Shown one piece after another: positions 1 to 10,925 of a stretch of 64,000 bases of DNA. The position numbers and the translations under genes are program-made. Below the pieces are notes generated by a model. That model was not told where the DNA came from. It searched no databases and saw only the letters and a list, made by a program, of their open reading frames with translations. Position 1 is the first letter of the stretch; each line of letters opens with the position of its first letter. The DNA comes from Yamagishiella unicocca (lineage: Eukaryota; Chlorophyta; Chlorophyceae; Chlamydomonadales; Volvocaceae): positions 1,302,001-1,366,000 of the forward strand of contig BDSL01000015.1 in assembly GCA_003116995.1 (NCBI GenBank), read 5' to 3'.

Positions 1-224
1 CGCACCGTGAGGTGGGGGGAATTACCGGGCCTACAGTAGTGCGACAATGACGATATCGCATTTTATTGACAGCGGCCCACGACTGTGCAGTTTGGTGGCC
101 GGGTTGTAAGGGCTGCGTTGCTTGGAAACTCGAAATATCGGATATCGGCGGCATCTTCCTGGGTCTTAACGAGAGTCCTGCCTACATCTCCCCGCTGTAC
201 CACTGTCCGTGCCATGCGCCGCAG

Positions 225-3200
225 TCCGACGGGCGGCGGCTAGGCAACAGCGGGGGCAGCGGCTCCCTCACGCTGCCGCTGCTGGTGCTGACGGCGCAGC
301 AGCGCTCCATCATCATCAACCACACCGACTCGAAGCTCATCAAGTTCATCGCCACCATGTACGACAGGTGCCAGGTATGTACGCCCGAGGACCCTCGTGC
401 GTGTGCCGACGGGTCACGGCGCTCCCACCGTCTGTCTGACGCTGCGTGTGCTGTGCGTGCTGCGCACGGCCCCTGCCCCGCTGAGCCTCCACGCCACAAA
501 TGTGCGACCTGCCGCGCCACCCAACCCAAACGCCCGCTGCTCCGGAACCCGCTGCAGGAGACGCTGCTCCACTTGACCGAGTTCCTGCGCCTGGCGCTGC
601 CGGTGGAGGCGTACGCGGACATGCTGCCGACGCCCGACGTGCTGAGGTGCGCCTCGTAAACCCTAGGGCCGCATGAGCCCTAGGGCCTCGCGAGCATTAG
701 GGCCTCGCAAACCCTTGGGCCTCGTAACCCTAGGGCCTCGTGAACCCTAGGGCCTCGTAAACCCTAGGTGCCTGGGGAAGGCGATAACACAACACGGGAC
801 GGCAGAGACACCGCCGGGTTGCAATTGCGCACGCTTCTCTGCCTGTCTTCCGAGCCTGGCACTGCCCCATCTTGCTGCCCCTCGCAGTCACCGCTTCCCT
901 GCAGCCCTTGCGCACGTGTCCTACCCAGGGGTTTTGACGGCCGCTTGTTTACGGCCGCTTGTGTTGCGGCACCGACACGCCATCCCTTCCCTCCTTTCAG
1001 GCGCGAGTACGGCATCGACGTGGAGGCTGTGTGGCACATCTACCGGCCCGTCATGGCGCGGCTGCTAGACGCGGCGGCGCCGCAGCCCGCGGAGGAGGGG
1101 GAGCTGGAGGAGGGCGAGGAGGGGGCGGTGGCGGCAGGTGCGGCAGGAGCCGGCGCCAGCGGGCCCAACGCGTTGAACAGCGGATGCGTCATTAGGGGGG
1201 GCAAGGACGGAAACGGGCGTCTTAAGGGCGTCCTAAGGGCCTTGTGTCGCTGTACCTGGTCATGCTGCCTCGTATGGAAGCCATATCCTTGGGTGGATGT
1301 CCTGGGTTGGCTTTGGGCTTGGCATGAGGGGCGAGCGTAGCTGATGATGCGATGCATGGAGGGTGGAGCTGATGCTATCTCGCGGCGTGTGTTACTGCGC
1401 AGGTCCCGTTGGTGACGCTCCCCCCCGAGAGGAGCCCCGAGTCGGCGACAAGACGTGGAGCGGCGTGCTGGCGGAGCTGCCGGCCTGCGCGGGCAGCCCG
1501 GCGCTGTGGTCGATTGTGACGCCCGAGCTGTACGCCACCTTCTGGTCGCTGCAGCTGCAAGACATCTACGTACCCAATAAGAAGTGCGTCCGTCAGAGTG
1601 GGGGGAGGTGCACAGGGCCCGAGATATGTGCGGAAGATGGCCGATAGGGTGGCCGATAGGATGGCCGAGCTGGTTATGGCCGGCACACACCTGTTGGACG
1701 TGTGGGGAAGAGGCACAGGACCGAGGTGCATGGTTGCTAGCACCGTCGGGGCGGCGCTTGCCGTCATCGAACACCTTTCCTTGTTCGTGACAATCGCAGA
1801 ACAAGCAATTGCTAGCGCTTATAGCGGGGTGCACGCAGGCCAGGAGCCGCCGCCGCGTCTGTCCTCCTCCCTTTCCCACGCCGCGCTTCGCCGCCTGTCG
1901 TATCGTACGGTGCCGTGCAGGTACGACAAGGAGCTGTCGACCGTCAAGGACCAGCTCCAGGTAAGGGACCCACGCCATGGGACGCTCGAGGCACCGGGTG
2001 CGGACGGCTGCTGTCTCGTCTCATGCATAAGGCCCTTTAGCTGGCACTTGGCGCTTGGGTCCTGCATCAGCACGCCAGGAAGAACGAGCCAAGCCACTGG
2101 AGCTGCCTTGGGGGGGTTGGAGGCAACTACTAGCGGGGTGACGACACCGGGTGCAGCGCACCAAGCCCCCTGCCGCCTCGCCCCCGCCCGCGCCCCCGCC
2201 CGCGTCGCTTCGTCTTCCTGTCAGATCCTGGACAACAACTACATGAGCTACATCCGGCCGGGGCTGCAGAGCAACAGCGGCTACGTGTCCAACAACCTGC
2301 AGCAGCAGTACGAACAGTACAAGGCGGAGAAGGCGGCGCTGCAGGTGCGTTGTGCCAGGGGGGGGGCCGGGGGCCACGTTGCGGGGGGAGGGGGGCCGCT
2401 GTATGCGGAGGGAGCCCGTCAAGTGGCGATGTGGAAAGAGTTACGTCATTAACCGGAAGGAGCGGGGGTCGCGGGGGAGGGTGGTGGGGAGTTCGCGGCC
2501 CAAGCTGATGTCGGGAACCTGCTCGGTGATCACCGACTGGCATGCTTCCGTTGCCTACCCGCTTGGCACCGCTTCGCCTGGACGCGGTGCTGCGTATCGT
2601 GACTGTTTGGTGACTGCGACGGCCCACCGGCCCACCGGTCTGGCTGCGGCTCTGCAGGAGAAGCAGTCCCGCCTCAGCGGGGAGCTGGAGCAGCGGCGGC
2701 GCCACGTGGAGGAGGTACGGCAGCGGCTGGTGCTGCAGCGCGGGGCCTTCTTCCTGCCGCGCGCGCCGCAGCAGCAGGCCCAGCCACAGCAGGAGGAGGC
2801 GGCGGACGGGTCAAAGCAGCCGGCGGCAGGGGCGGCGAGCGCCAACGGGCAGCGCCCGGGTGGCGCGGCTGGCGCTGCTGCCGGCGGAGCGGGGGCCGCT
2901 GCCGCGCGCACGCCGATCAGGAGCGCACCCACCTTCGTCGCTGTGGCTCAGGTGCGCTGTGTGGAGGGAGGGTGGAGGGAGGGCTGGTGTGTGGCTGGAA
3001 GGAGGGCTGGAGTGTCGGGTTTCGGGTTGGGCAGAGTTGCGGGGCCGTGCTACGGGAACACGGGGTGTGTCTCCACTCAAGACACTCCATCAAGGGTGTG
3101 TCGGTCGTCAGTGCACGGCATGGCATGCAGCTGTGGACCAACACGGCTCCCACTCTGCGGCTCACACGCTCGCAGGAGATGTTCCTGCCCCGCCTGCTCT

Positions 3201-6200
3201 TCAGCGCCACCGACGCGCTCTACTGCGCCCGGCTGCTGATGCTGCTGCACCACCTGGAGGTCCGCCACTTCTCGCTCATCCCCTTCCTCGACAGCGTGAG
3301 TCGCGTGTCCTGTTGCCACTCTCCGGCGCTAGGCACGTGGCCCGGCCCCGTTACCCTCCACCCGACGTGCCGCAAAACCAAGCCTTGAGTACGGCACTGA
3401 ATGCCTTTTGAGTATGGCACTGAACGCCTTTTGAGTACGGCACGGAATGCCTTCTGAGTACGGCACTAAATGCCTTCTGAGTACGGCACGGAATGCCGTT
3501 GAGTATGGCACTGAATGCCCTGAATTACCATGGGGGGGGTCGCAACAATCCCCCAGCGCTGCCCCTACGACTACATCCCTAGAAACGGGCCAGTTCCGGT
3601 TCCGGAAGGGGGAGGGGCCACAAGAAGAGGCGCACAGGGACCCCCACGCCCCCCCCCCCCACACACACTTACCACACACGCACGTCCCAACCACACGTGC
3701 TGACTGCGACGCTGCTGCGGCCCCTCCTGGTCGCAGGTGCTTCGATCCACCATCCCGGTGCTGCGCACCATGACGGAGGTGGAGGCCAACAACTTCGGGG
3801 TCTTCCTGTACGAGGTGCTCAAGCAGCTGGTGGCCTGGCACCGGGACGAGAAGGTGAGGGGCCGCAACCCGCCTCCCCTCCAGCAGCGGGGGGGTTTACT
3901 CGTCCACGGGTTTTCCTCGATACCCCGGGCCCCAGCAGCAGCCACACAGGGGGCCAGTCCACCACGCTGCTTTCCGCCTGCAAGTAAAAATGGGTGTGTT
4001 ATGGTTGGTGGTGCCGGTGTGAACATATGGCAGCAGTGGAACCGCTCGTTCCCCCTCAGCCGCGGCGCGGTGCGTGAGAACGCGGTGGCGCATCTCGCTG
4101 GTGCGAGCGAGGAGGAACTGACTGGACGAGGCGGAGGAGGGCTGCGCCGGCCTGCAGCGCTTGCCCTTGCCCTTGCCCTAGCTCGCGCTGCCCTCTCCCT
4201 TGCGGCCACCACCACCATCACAGCACCGAGTGCCGACCCCTGTCGACGACCCCACCGACCCACCTGTCCTGACCTCCCTCGCTTCCGCTGCTGATCGCGC
4301 GCTGCTGCTCCGCTGCTCCTCCGCTGCTGCAGTTGTTCAACGAGGAGTGCGTCCGCAAGATGACCGCGCTGGCCAACGTCAAGCAGCCACATAACGTAAG
4401 GAACCCTGTGCCCCCCACCCTCTTCGCGGGTGTCCTCTCATACCCTCCTCGCTTTGACGCACCAGCAGCATCAATCATGACCTCATGCCCACCGGTTGCC
4501 CCGTCTCTCTCGCGCGCGCCCTTTATTTCTCCCCTCGTCGACTTACACCACCCCCCCGCCCCTCGCTCTCCTGCCCCCAGCTCTTCAAGTCCAAGATGAT
4601 TCTGTGGCACGGCGTCATCAGCTCCACCTTCCGCGCCTCCATCGAAAGCGGCGACTACACGCAGGTGGCCAACGCGCTGTCCGTCATGGGCCGCCTCGTG
4701 ACGGTAAGTGCTGGACGCGGATGCCCGGGAAACAAGCCAGCGTCCGGGAAACAATCCCAAACCCATCACCGGGAAACAACCCAATACCCATGACCGGGAA
4801 ACAACCCAAAACCCATCACCGGGAAACAACTCAATACCCATGACCGGGAGGGGAGGGGAGGAAAGGGAAGCGAATCAAGGCTGGCACAGAATGGCGCTCT
4901 CGGCGGCAGCCAAGGTCGGTACACACGCCACCGCCGCTGCCGCAACCAGCATGTGCCGCCGCACCCGCCGCCAGTGCTCTCCGCCCTCGGCGGTAAAACC
5001 ATACCCTGTTCGCCCCATACCCTGGTCGCCCCATACCCTGGTCGCCCCATACCCTGGTCGCCCCATACCCTGGTCGCCGCCTGTGGGCTCGTTCCCTGGT
5101 GGCTCTGCAGGTATGGCCCGGCACCATCCCCTCCGCCAACTCCTTCCGCAGCTGGGTGGAGAAGCTGCAGAAGGAGGACCCGCGCGAGGACATCAAGACC
5201 ATGGCGCGGTCCTACCTCATCGCGCTCAACAGAGAGGCGGACAAGCCGGGGCGCATGATGTCGCAGCTGGAGTACGGCGGACCCACGGTGGTCGAGCGCC
5301 AGCGCGCAGCAGCCGCCATGGCCAGCAGCGCCGCAGCGCGAGGTGGGTGGGGGCTGGCGGGGGGGGGGCCGCGGTACGGCAAACACACGGAGGGCGTGGG
5401 ATTCTGGAGGTTGAGCTGGTGGGTCAGCTGAGAGCTCTTGAGGCTTCGACTCTCTCAAGAGCCGCGGACCGACGGTGCCAAGGAGGAAGAGAAGGATGTC
5501 TCGGCGAGGTGACTCCTCCGAGCTGGATAATGAGTCGTCTGCTTATGTTCCCGTCACGATCGCAGGCGGCGTGGGAAGCTCCCCGGCGGCGGCCGCGAAG
5601 GGCGCCCCCCGGCTGGCCGCTGGGGCCGGCCAGGCGGCGGCGGCTGGCGGCGGTGAGGGCAACCACAAGCAGCTCAACGTCGCCGCCAAGCCCTTCCTGC
5701 CCAAGGGAGCCGCCGGCGACGCAGCGGGCGGCGGCTCGTCGGCGCCGGGCGGGGCCGCTGACGGCGACGTGGCAGTGGACGGCAGGGACGGTGCTCAGGG
5801 GCGCGGCGGGGCGGCAGCTCGCAAGCGCCCTCGCACCGACGGAAGGCCCGAGGGGGATCGGGGCGAGGCAGCTGGGGGGGCTGGCGATCGGACAGCAGCA
5901 GCCGCCGACGGCGGCGGCGGCGGTGCTGGAAAGAAGCAGCGGATTGAAAGCGCGGCGGCGGCCGTCGCGGCGGACGACAAGGCCGTGGGGGCCAAGGGCC
6001 GCGGCGCCGACCCCGACACGCACTCGGAGGCTGGCGGCAGGGAAGCCTCCGAAACCAGCGGCCGCGGGACGGAGAAGGCCGACGGCGTGGGCGGTGCCTC
6101 TGGCGGCAAGGAGGGCAAGTTGGAGAAGGAGCACAAGGAGCACAAGCGCTCCAAAGACAAGGACAGGTGGGGGAGACAGCACGAGGATGAGCGAGAGGGG

Positions 6201-8373
6201 GGAGAAGGCGGCGGGCGAAGGAGCCGTAGGTGGTTAGGAGGTGGGCGGCCGCTTCGGGCTTACCCAACAGCTTTGCTGCGTTTGTTTCCACACTCGTACG
6301 TCCCTACGCCTAGTAAGGTAATTTCCATGGCAAAGGTTGGGACGGCTGAATCAACCTGCCGCCCCAGGCCCGCCCTTTGTTGTAAAGTTCGTTTTTTTGT
6401 GGCATTGGGGCCGTGCATCCGCACTGCCGTCCCTCGCGTGCATGCCATGACCTCCTCCCTGCAAACGCCCCCCCCCCCCGGCGCACAGGGAAAAGGAGCG
6501 CGGCGGTAAGGACAAGGAAAAGGACCGCAAGGGTGACAAGGAGCACCGGGCAGCCGGTGAACGTGAGGTGGGCGGCCGGGGAGGGTCGGGGGGAGCCATG
6601 GCCTCCGGTGCTTGACGGTTGGGCTAGTTGGGCTAGCAAGCCCAACGGCAGCGTCCCCGCTGCCCCGTCTTGCCTCGTTGGTTGGTGCGCGCGCCTCAGT
6701 GATCCGCGCAACCACCGGTGCTTGGAGACCTGCTAGCTTTACTCGGCTTTTCATTCAGCTGCGGCTTCCGTACTCCTGACTAGCCGACGCTCTCGTGCGT
6801 TTTACACGTGCCCCTGTGCGTCGCGTTGCGTGCGCTCGTGACCTCCCCTCACCCTTTGCACCAGCTACACTTCCCACGTCGAGCAACCCGTTCTTTTCTG
6901 CACCCCCCTTGGCCCCGTAGGACAAGGGGGACAAGGATGAGTCGCGGCGGGAGGAGAAGGAGCGGCGCCGCGAGGAGAAGGAGCGCGAGCGGGCCGAGAA
7001 GGCGGAGGAGGCCAAAGCGGCGGCCAAGGCGGCGGTGGAATACCGGGGTGGGGACAAGGAGAAGGGCCAGGTCCCCGCCGTTGGAGCAGACAAGGCGGAC
7101 AAGGGCGAGCGAGGAGGCCGGCCTGGAGGGGACAAGACGGCGGCGGAAAACAACACCAACACCAGCAGCAAAGACCGCGAGGGGCGCGCCCCGTCGGCGG
7201 AGCGCTCGCGGGCAGGAGCCGACGGCGGCAGCGAGGCGCGTCGCAGTGGCGGGAGCGAGGTCGCTACGGCTGGCGCCGCCGCCGCCGCCGCCGGCGGCGG
7301 CGACGCACGTGATCGTATCGCTGCTCGCGAGCGACAGACACGGGTGCGTGCGTGTGCGGGTGCAGTGAGTGGGTGGTGCTGTAGCCACCACCAGGCGGTT
7401 CTGAGGTCGCCGCAATGCCGTCGCTCTTCCACACCGTCCATTGTGGTACGTTGCGTACCGGCGCATGGATCAATGAGCACGTTGTCGACACCCTGTTGAC
7501 GCCCTGTTGACATGCTTTCCGGCAAACAGGACCGGCACAGCAACCGCCGCAGCGCTGCTGCTGACGACGTGGCGGAACGGGACCGTGACGCAGCTGACGT
7601 GGGCGGCAAGCGGCGCCGGGTGGAGCCCAAGTCGGAGGGCGGCGGCGCGAGCCCCGGACACGGCGCCGCCGCGGGCCGTGGCGGCAGCATCACCCCGGAC
7701 GTCGGCACGGCCAGCCGCAGGTGCGTGTCGATAAAGCTTAGACCGCGGGAGTTCACGGCCGATAAAGCTTAGATCGCGGGAGTTCACGGCCGATAAAGCT
7801 TAAGTCCGGGGGGTACACGACCGAGAGCAAAACTGGGGCGGGCGGTGTGTGGTGCTGGTGGTAGTGGTCGTCGTGGTCGTCGTGGTGGTGGTCGTCGGGG
7901 GGTTGCAGGCTGCGCCGTGAGGCGTGTACGGCACCTGGGTGGCGCAATGTGCGCGCGCAACGCTTGCAAGGCCCCCCCCCTTGCACCCGACACCTCGCTG
8001 CGTTGCACACGTCGGTTGGGCATGCAGCAAGCCGGGCGCACCCGCAGTGTCACCTACGACACAGCACGACAGCCACCAAGTGACGACGACTGGCCCCGTT
8101 GTGCTGCCGCGTGACAGGAGCGCCGCGGACGCTGAGATGGAGTACGACGAGCGAGGCGGGTTTGCGTTGCCGCCGGCACCAGCAGCCCGCGGCGGCGGTG
8201 GTGCTGCCGGCGGCGGTGCTGGCGCGGGCGCGGGCGGGGGCGGAAGCGCGGGATCTGGAGCTCGCGGCGGGGGGGGAGGGTCTGGCGGCGGGGGCGCATC
8301 GGGCGGCGCGGGCCTGCCGCCACCTGCTCGGACCGGTAGCGCCCCTGAGGTGCGGCGACGAGGAGCTCGGTAG
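225..8373 (+). CDS. THO2: THO complex subunit 2 (THO2/THOC2), 5'-truncated by window edge
   Basis: THO2 is the large scaffold of the nuclear THO/TREX complex, which couples transcription to mRNA export. Exons read at 225-374, 558-646, 1001-1137, 1403-1583, 1921-1960, 2225-2344, 2658-2951, 3176-3295, 3737-3853, 4333-4395, 4581-4703, 5111-5342, 5566-6166, 6489-6567, 6921-7343, 7530-7720 and 8118-8373 (stop). They sum to 1,071 codons plus stop with phases matching at every junction. Family landmarks are a block like LPLLVLTAQQRS, then PELYATFWSLQLQDIYVP, a helical coiled stretch (2225-2951), LFSATDALYCARLL, and ILWHGVISSTFRASIESGDY. These follow the order seen in human THOC2. The tail from 5566 is Lys/Glu/Arg-rich and Gly/Ala-rich, like the charged C-terminus of THOC2. 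The N-terminal half lies before the window; the first listed acceptor (225) is the least certain. Confidence 0.9.
661..770. repeat. Intronic minisatellite with telomere-like AAACCCTAGG motif
   Basis: About six imperfect units of roughly 17-18 bp built on CCCTAGGGCCTCGTAAA in a THO2 intron. The core AAACCCTAGG resembles plant-type telomere repeat DNA but is embedded in a longer unit, so it is not a telomere array. Confidence 0.7.
3384..3520. repeat. ~22-bp intronic minisatellite in THO2
   Basis: Six tandem units of about 22 bp with the core GAGTACGGCACTGAATGCC; single-base variants distinguish units. It lies in the intron between the exons ending at 3295 and starting at 3737. Confidence 0.8.
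4735..4850. repeat. ~25-bp intronic minisatellite in THO2
   Basis: About five units with the core CCGGGAAACAACCCA followed by a variable AACCCAT(C/G)A segment, in the intron after the exon ending at 4703. Confidence 0.75.
5000..5082. repeat. 15-bp intronic minisatellite in THO2
   Basis: Five tandem copies of CCCATACCCTGGTCG (first copy diverged), about 30 bp before the acceptor at 5111. Confidence 0.8.
7724..7812. repeat. ~32-bp tandem repeat in last THO2 intron
   Basis: Three imperfect units sharing GATAAAGCTTAGA followed by CGCGGGAGTTCACGG, immediately after the donor at 7721. Confidence 0.7.
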
Positions 8374-8518
8374 GCGGCGTGCTGGGGCGGTGCGCATCTC
8401 TCGGGTGGCGCCCTTGTGTGTGATCAGCTGAGGGCTGAAGGAGGATGCACGGGCGGCTGTGTGGTATGCGCCGCGCCTCCTCGGCGCCAGCGCGCGGAAT
8501 TGGACATGCGACGAAACT

Positions 8519-8523
8519 TGTAA
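8519..8523 (+). terminator. TGTAA polyadenylation signal, THO2
   Basis: TGTAA, the usual volvocine polyadenylation signal, lies about 146 bp past the THO2 stop. This places the transcript end near 8540. Confidence 0.6.
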
Positions 8524-9429
8524 CGACAGCCCGTACACCTCTGGACATCCGCCAGCAGAAGGTATCCCGCTCAAACCCGAACCTAAATTGGACTGGTAAG
8601 GGCGACGACATATACAACCTTGGAGCGGATCCACCAGCTGCTGTTTTAAACAGGGGAGAGTCTTAACCGAGCGGGACGCAGGACGCAGGCATGTAGCGCA
8701 GCCTTCACCTCGAAAAGGGTTGCGTTGCAGGCGGCGCCGTCTTCGTCGTCATCCCTGCTGCTCCCTCGTCGCAAAGCATACACACATGGAGTTTGTCGGC
8801 TTAGCGATGAAAGCTCCAAGTACCGCTGCAGCAGCCAGCAGCGGCGGCCTCATACGCCCCAATTCCCCACTCCCAACGAAGTGACATGCAAAGGGCAGCG
8901 CCTGATCGTAGCCATGCCGTTTGGCTGCTGCTTCTAATGCTGCTGCGCAAAGCAAGCCTTCCTTGAGGGCGACACAGCCAGCGGTCTGCAGCAAAACACC
9001 AGATGGGTGTGCAGCTCGGAGCAGCTCAGCGCGAAAACTGCAATAGGCCACCGACAGTCCAAAGCACGTCACCTAATGCCCGGTGGCGTGGAATGGACTG
9101 GGCTGCGTCGTCGCGCTTTCATTTTGACTGAGGCCTTTGACAGTCCTATGTAGTGCCGGTGCGGATGGACAGCGCTTTGCTGGTTGGGACTAAAGTGTTC
9201 CCGGACGAGACCTTCATGGCTGCAACTTGCAAACTTGCGAGCTTGCCAAAACGTCCAACCAACCAGGATCATCTAACCGGAGCCGAGGGACGAAGTCAAC
9301 TGCGCTCCGAGGTAACCATTGGAAGGAGCAGCTTTTGCTGCACGACACAATTTCGCGCCTTGCGCACGGGGTGCGCACGTACTGCTACCGAAATGCTTTT
9401 ACATGCAGCTGAATCACGGACGCAGTGCC

Positions 9430-9437
9430 TCTATATA
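9430..9437 (+). promoter_or_regulatory. TATA-like box upstream of the histone-fusion gene
   Basis: CTATATAC lies about 85 bp before the ATG at 9519. It is a plausible TATA element, inferred from position and sequence only. Confidence 0.35.
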
Positions 9438-9518
9438 CCTTTCAGCTTTGAAGTCCGTCCAACAGAGCGGTGAGGTATCGCGTCTGGCCAACTGGCCTAT
9501 GTCGCTGTTTTTACAGCC

Positions 9519-10891
9519 ATGGAAAGCGCACATCCCCATGGCCCCCGCATCGGCTTCAATAGCCATGACCCTGAGGCTGCGCCCAGCGGCTTGGCGCAGC
9601 AACACAGGCCGCAGCACGGACCACTGACCCATGGTTCTGCAGGCAGCGCCGAAGGAAACGGGCACTTACTGCTGGACGCCGCGCTCGCCGCCCCACATTC
9701 CACGGCCGCCCTCAACACGGACGTCCAATTTATTTGCGATGGCACGGTGGTGACGATATCGGAGCGCTCGGCTGTCCAAGTCGCCATCGCGCAGCAGCTG
9801 CCTTCCGCTGCTGCCGGCGCGCCCGCGGCGGCCGCGGCCCTGACAGCAGTAGTAGCAGCAGCCACAGCGTCCAGAGCTGGTGCGGTAGCAGCAGCCTTTG
9901 ATTCGGAATCGCGCGGTCATTCCGGGCTCGCGGCGGGGCAGCATGAGGGGCCAGCCGCACACGAGGGAGCCGCATCGCCCTCTGGCGGCGCGGCTGCCAG
10001 TGGGGGCCTGGTCGGGTCGGTGCACCACTGCCGCGAGCCACCCGAGCCGCGAGGCGGCCGTGCGGCCTCGGAGGGCGCTGGCGTGGCGGCGCAAGGCGGC
10101 GGCAGGGCAGGTGGCGGTGAGGGTGAGGGCGAGGTTCTCAAGGCGGCGAGCCAGCAGCCGGCGCCTCGCCCCGCTGTTGTCGCCGGTGCCGCAGTGACTG
10201 CGCGAGCTCCGGTCGTCAGCACAGGCGCACCGCTCGGTCACGACCCACTGGCAGCAGGCACTGACAGCACTGACAGCACTGACAGCGGCGCCGCTGGCGT
10301 TGCTGCGGGCGGAGGGTTGCTACCTCGCGGCGACGTCACGGACCAGGCAGCACTGGACCTGGCTGGAGCGGGGTTCCCCGTGGCCGGCACGCCTGACCTC
10401 AGACTGGGGTGGACCGGAGAGGCGGCACCGGGCGCCGCCGCTGCCGGTGCCGCCGCCGCTGCAGGCGCTGCTGCACGTTTACCTGAAGCGGCCAGCCCAG
10501 CACCGGCAGATCTCCCTGCAACAGGGACAACTCCACCGGCCACTGCCGCCGCCGCCGCTGACGCCGGCACCGGCCCCGGCGGCGGCACCGGCGGCGGCAT
10601 CGGCTGCGGCACCGGCGGCGGCCCCGGCGGGGCTGCAGGGCCCAGCAGCGCACCACTGGGGGCTGCGGGGCTCCCTGGAGTACCGCAAGTGCATTCGCTG
10701 TCGGACGGCCTTCCGGACCTGCCCCTCCGGACACTCCGCCCCCCTGGAGCTGAGCTGGGGGCTGAGGACGAGGCTGCGGGGGACTTGAGCTTAAAGCCTC
10801 CCGCCATCACCGGAAGTCCGGGGATGGCCACCGGAGCTGGGGAGACGATCGCAGCGGGTGCAGTGCCGCCTGGGGATGAGGGCGGCGGTGG

Positions 10892-10925
<34 letters not shown>

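Larger units (their letters stand above)
8374..9518. other. THO2 3'UTR and intergenic region
   Basis: After the THO2 stop the sequence becomes less GC-rich. No ORF here shows family resemblance or splice-consistent coding. The right end contains the probable promoter and 5'UTR of the next gene. Confidence 0.6.

Noticed and set aside
661..770. Internal telomere array
   Set aside because: AAACCCTAGG recurs but inside a longer ~17-bp unit with other sequence. It is not a run of telomere repeats.
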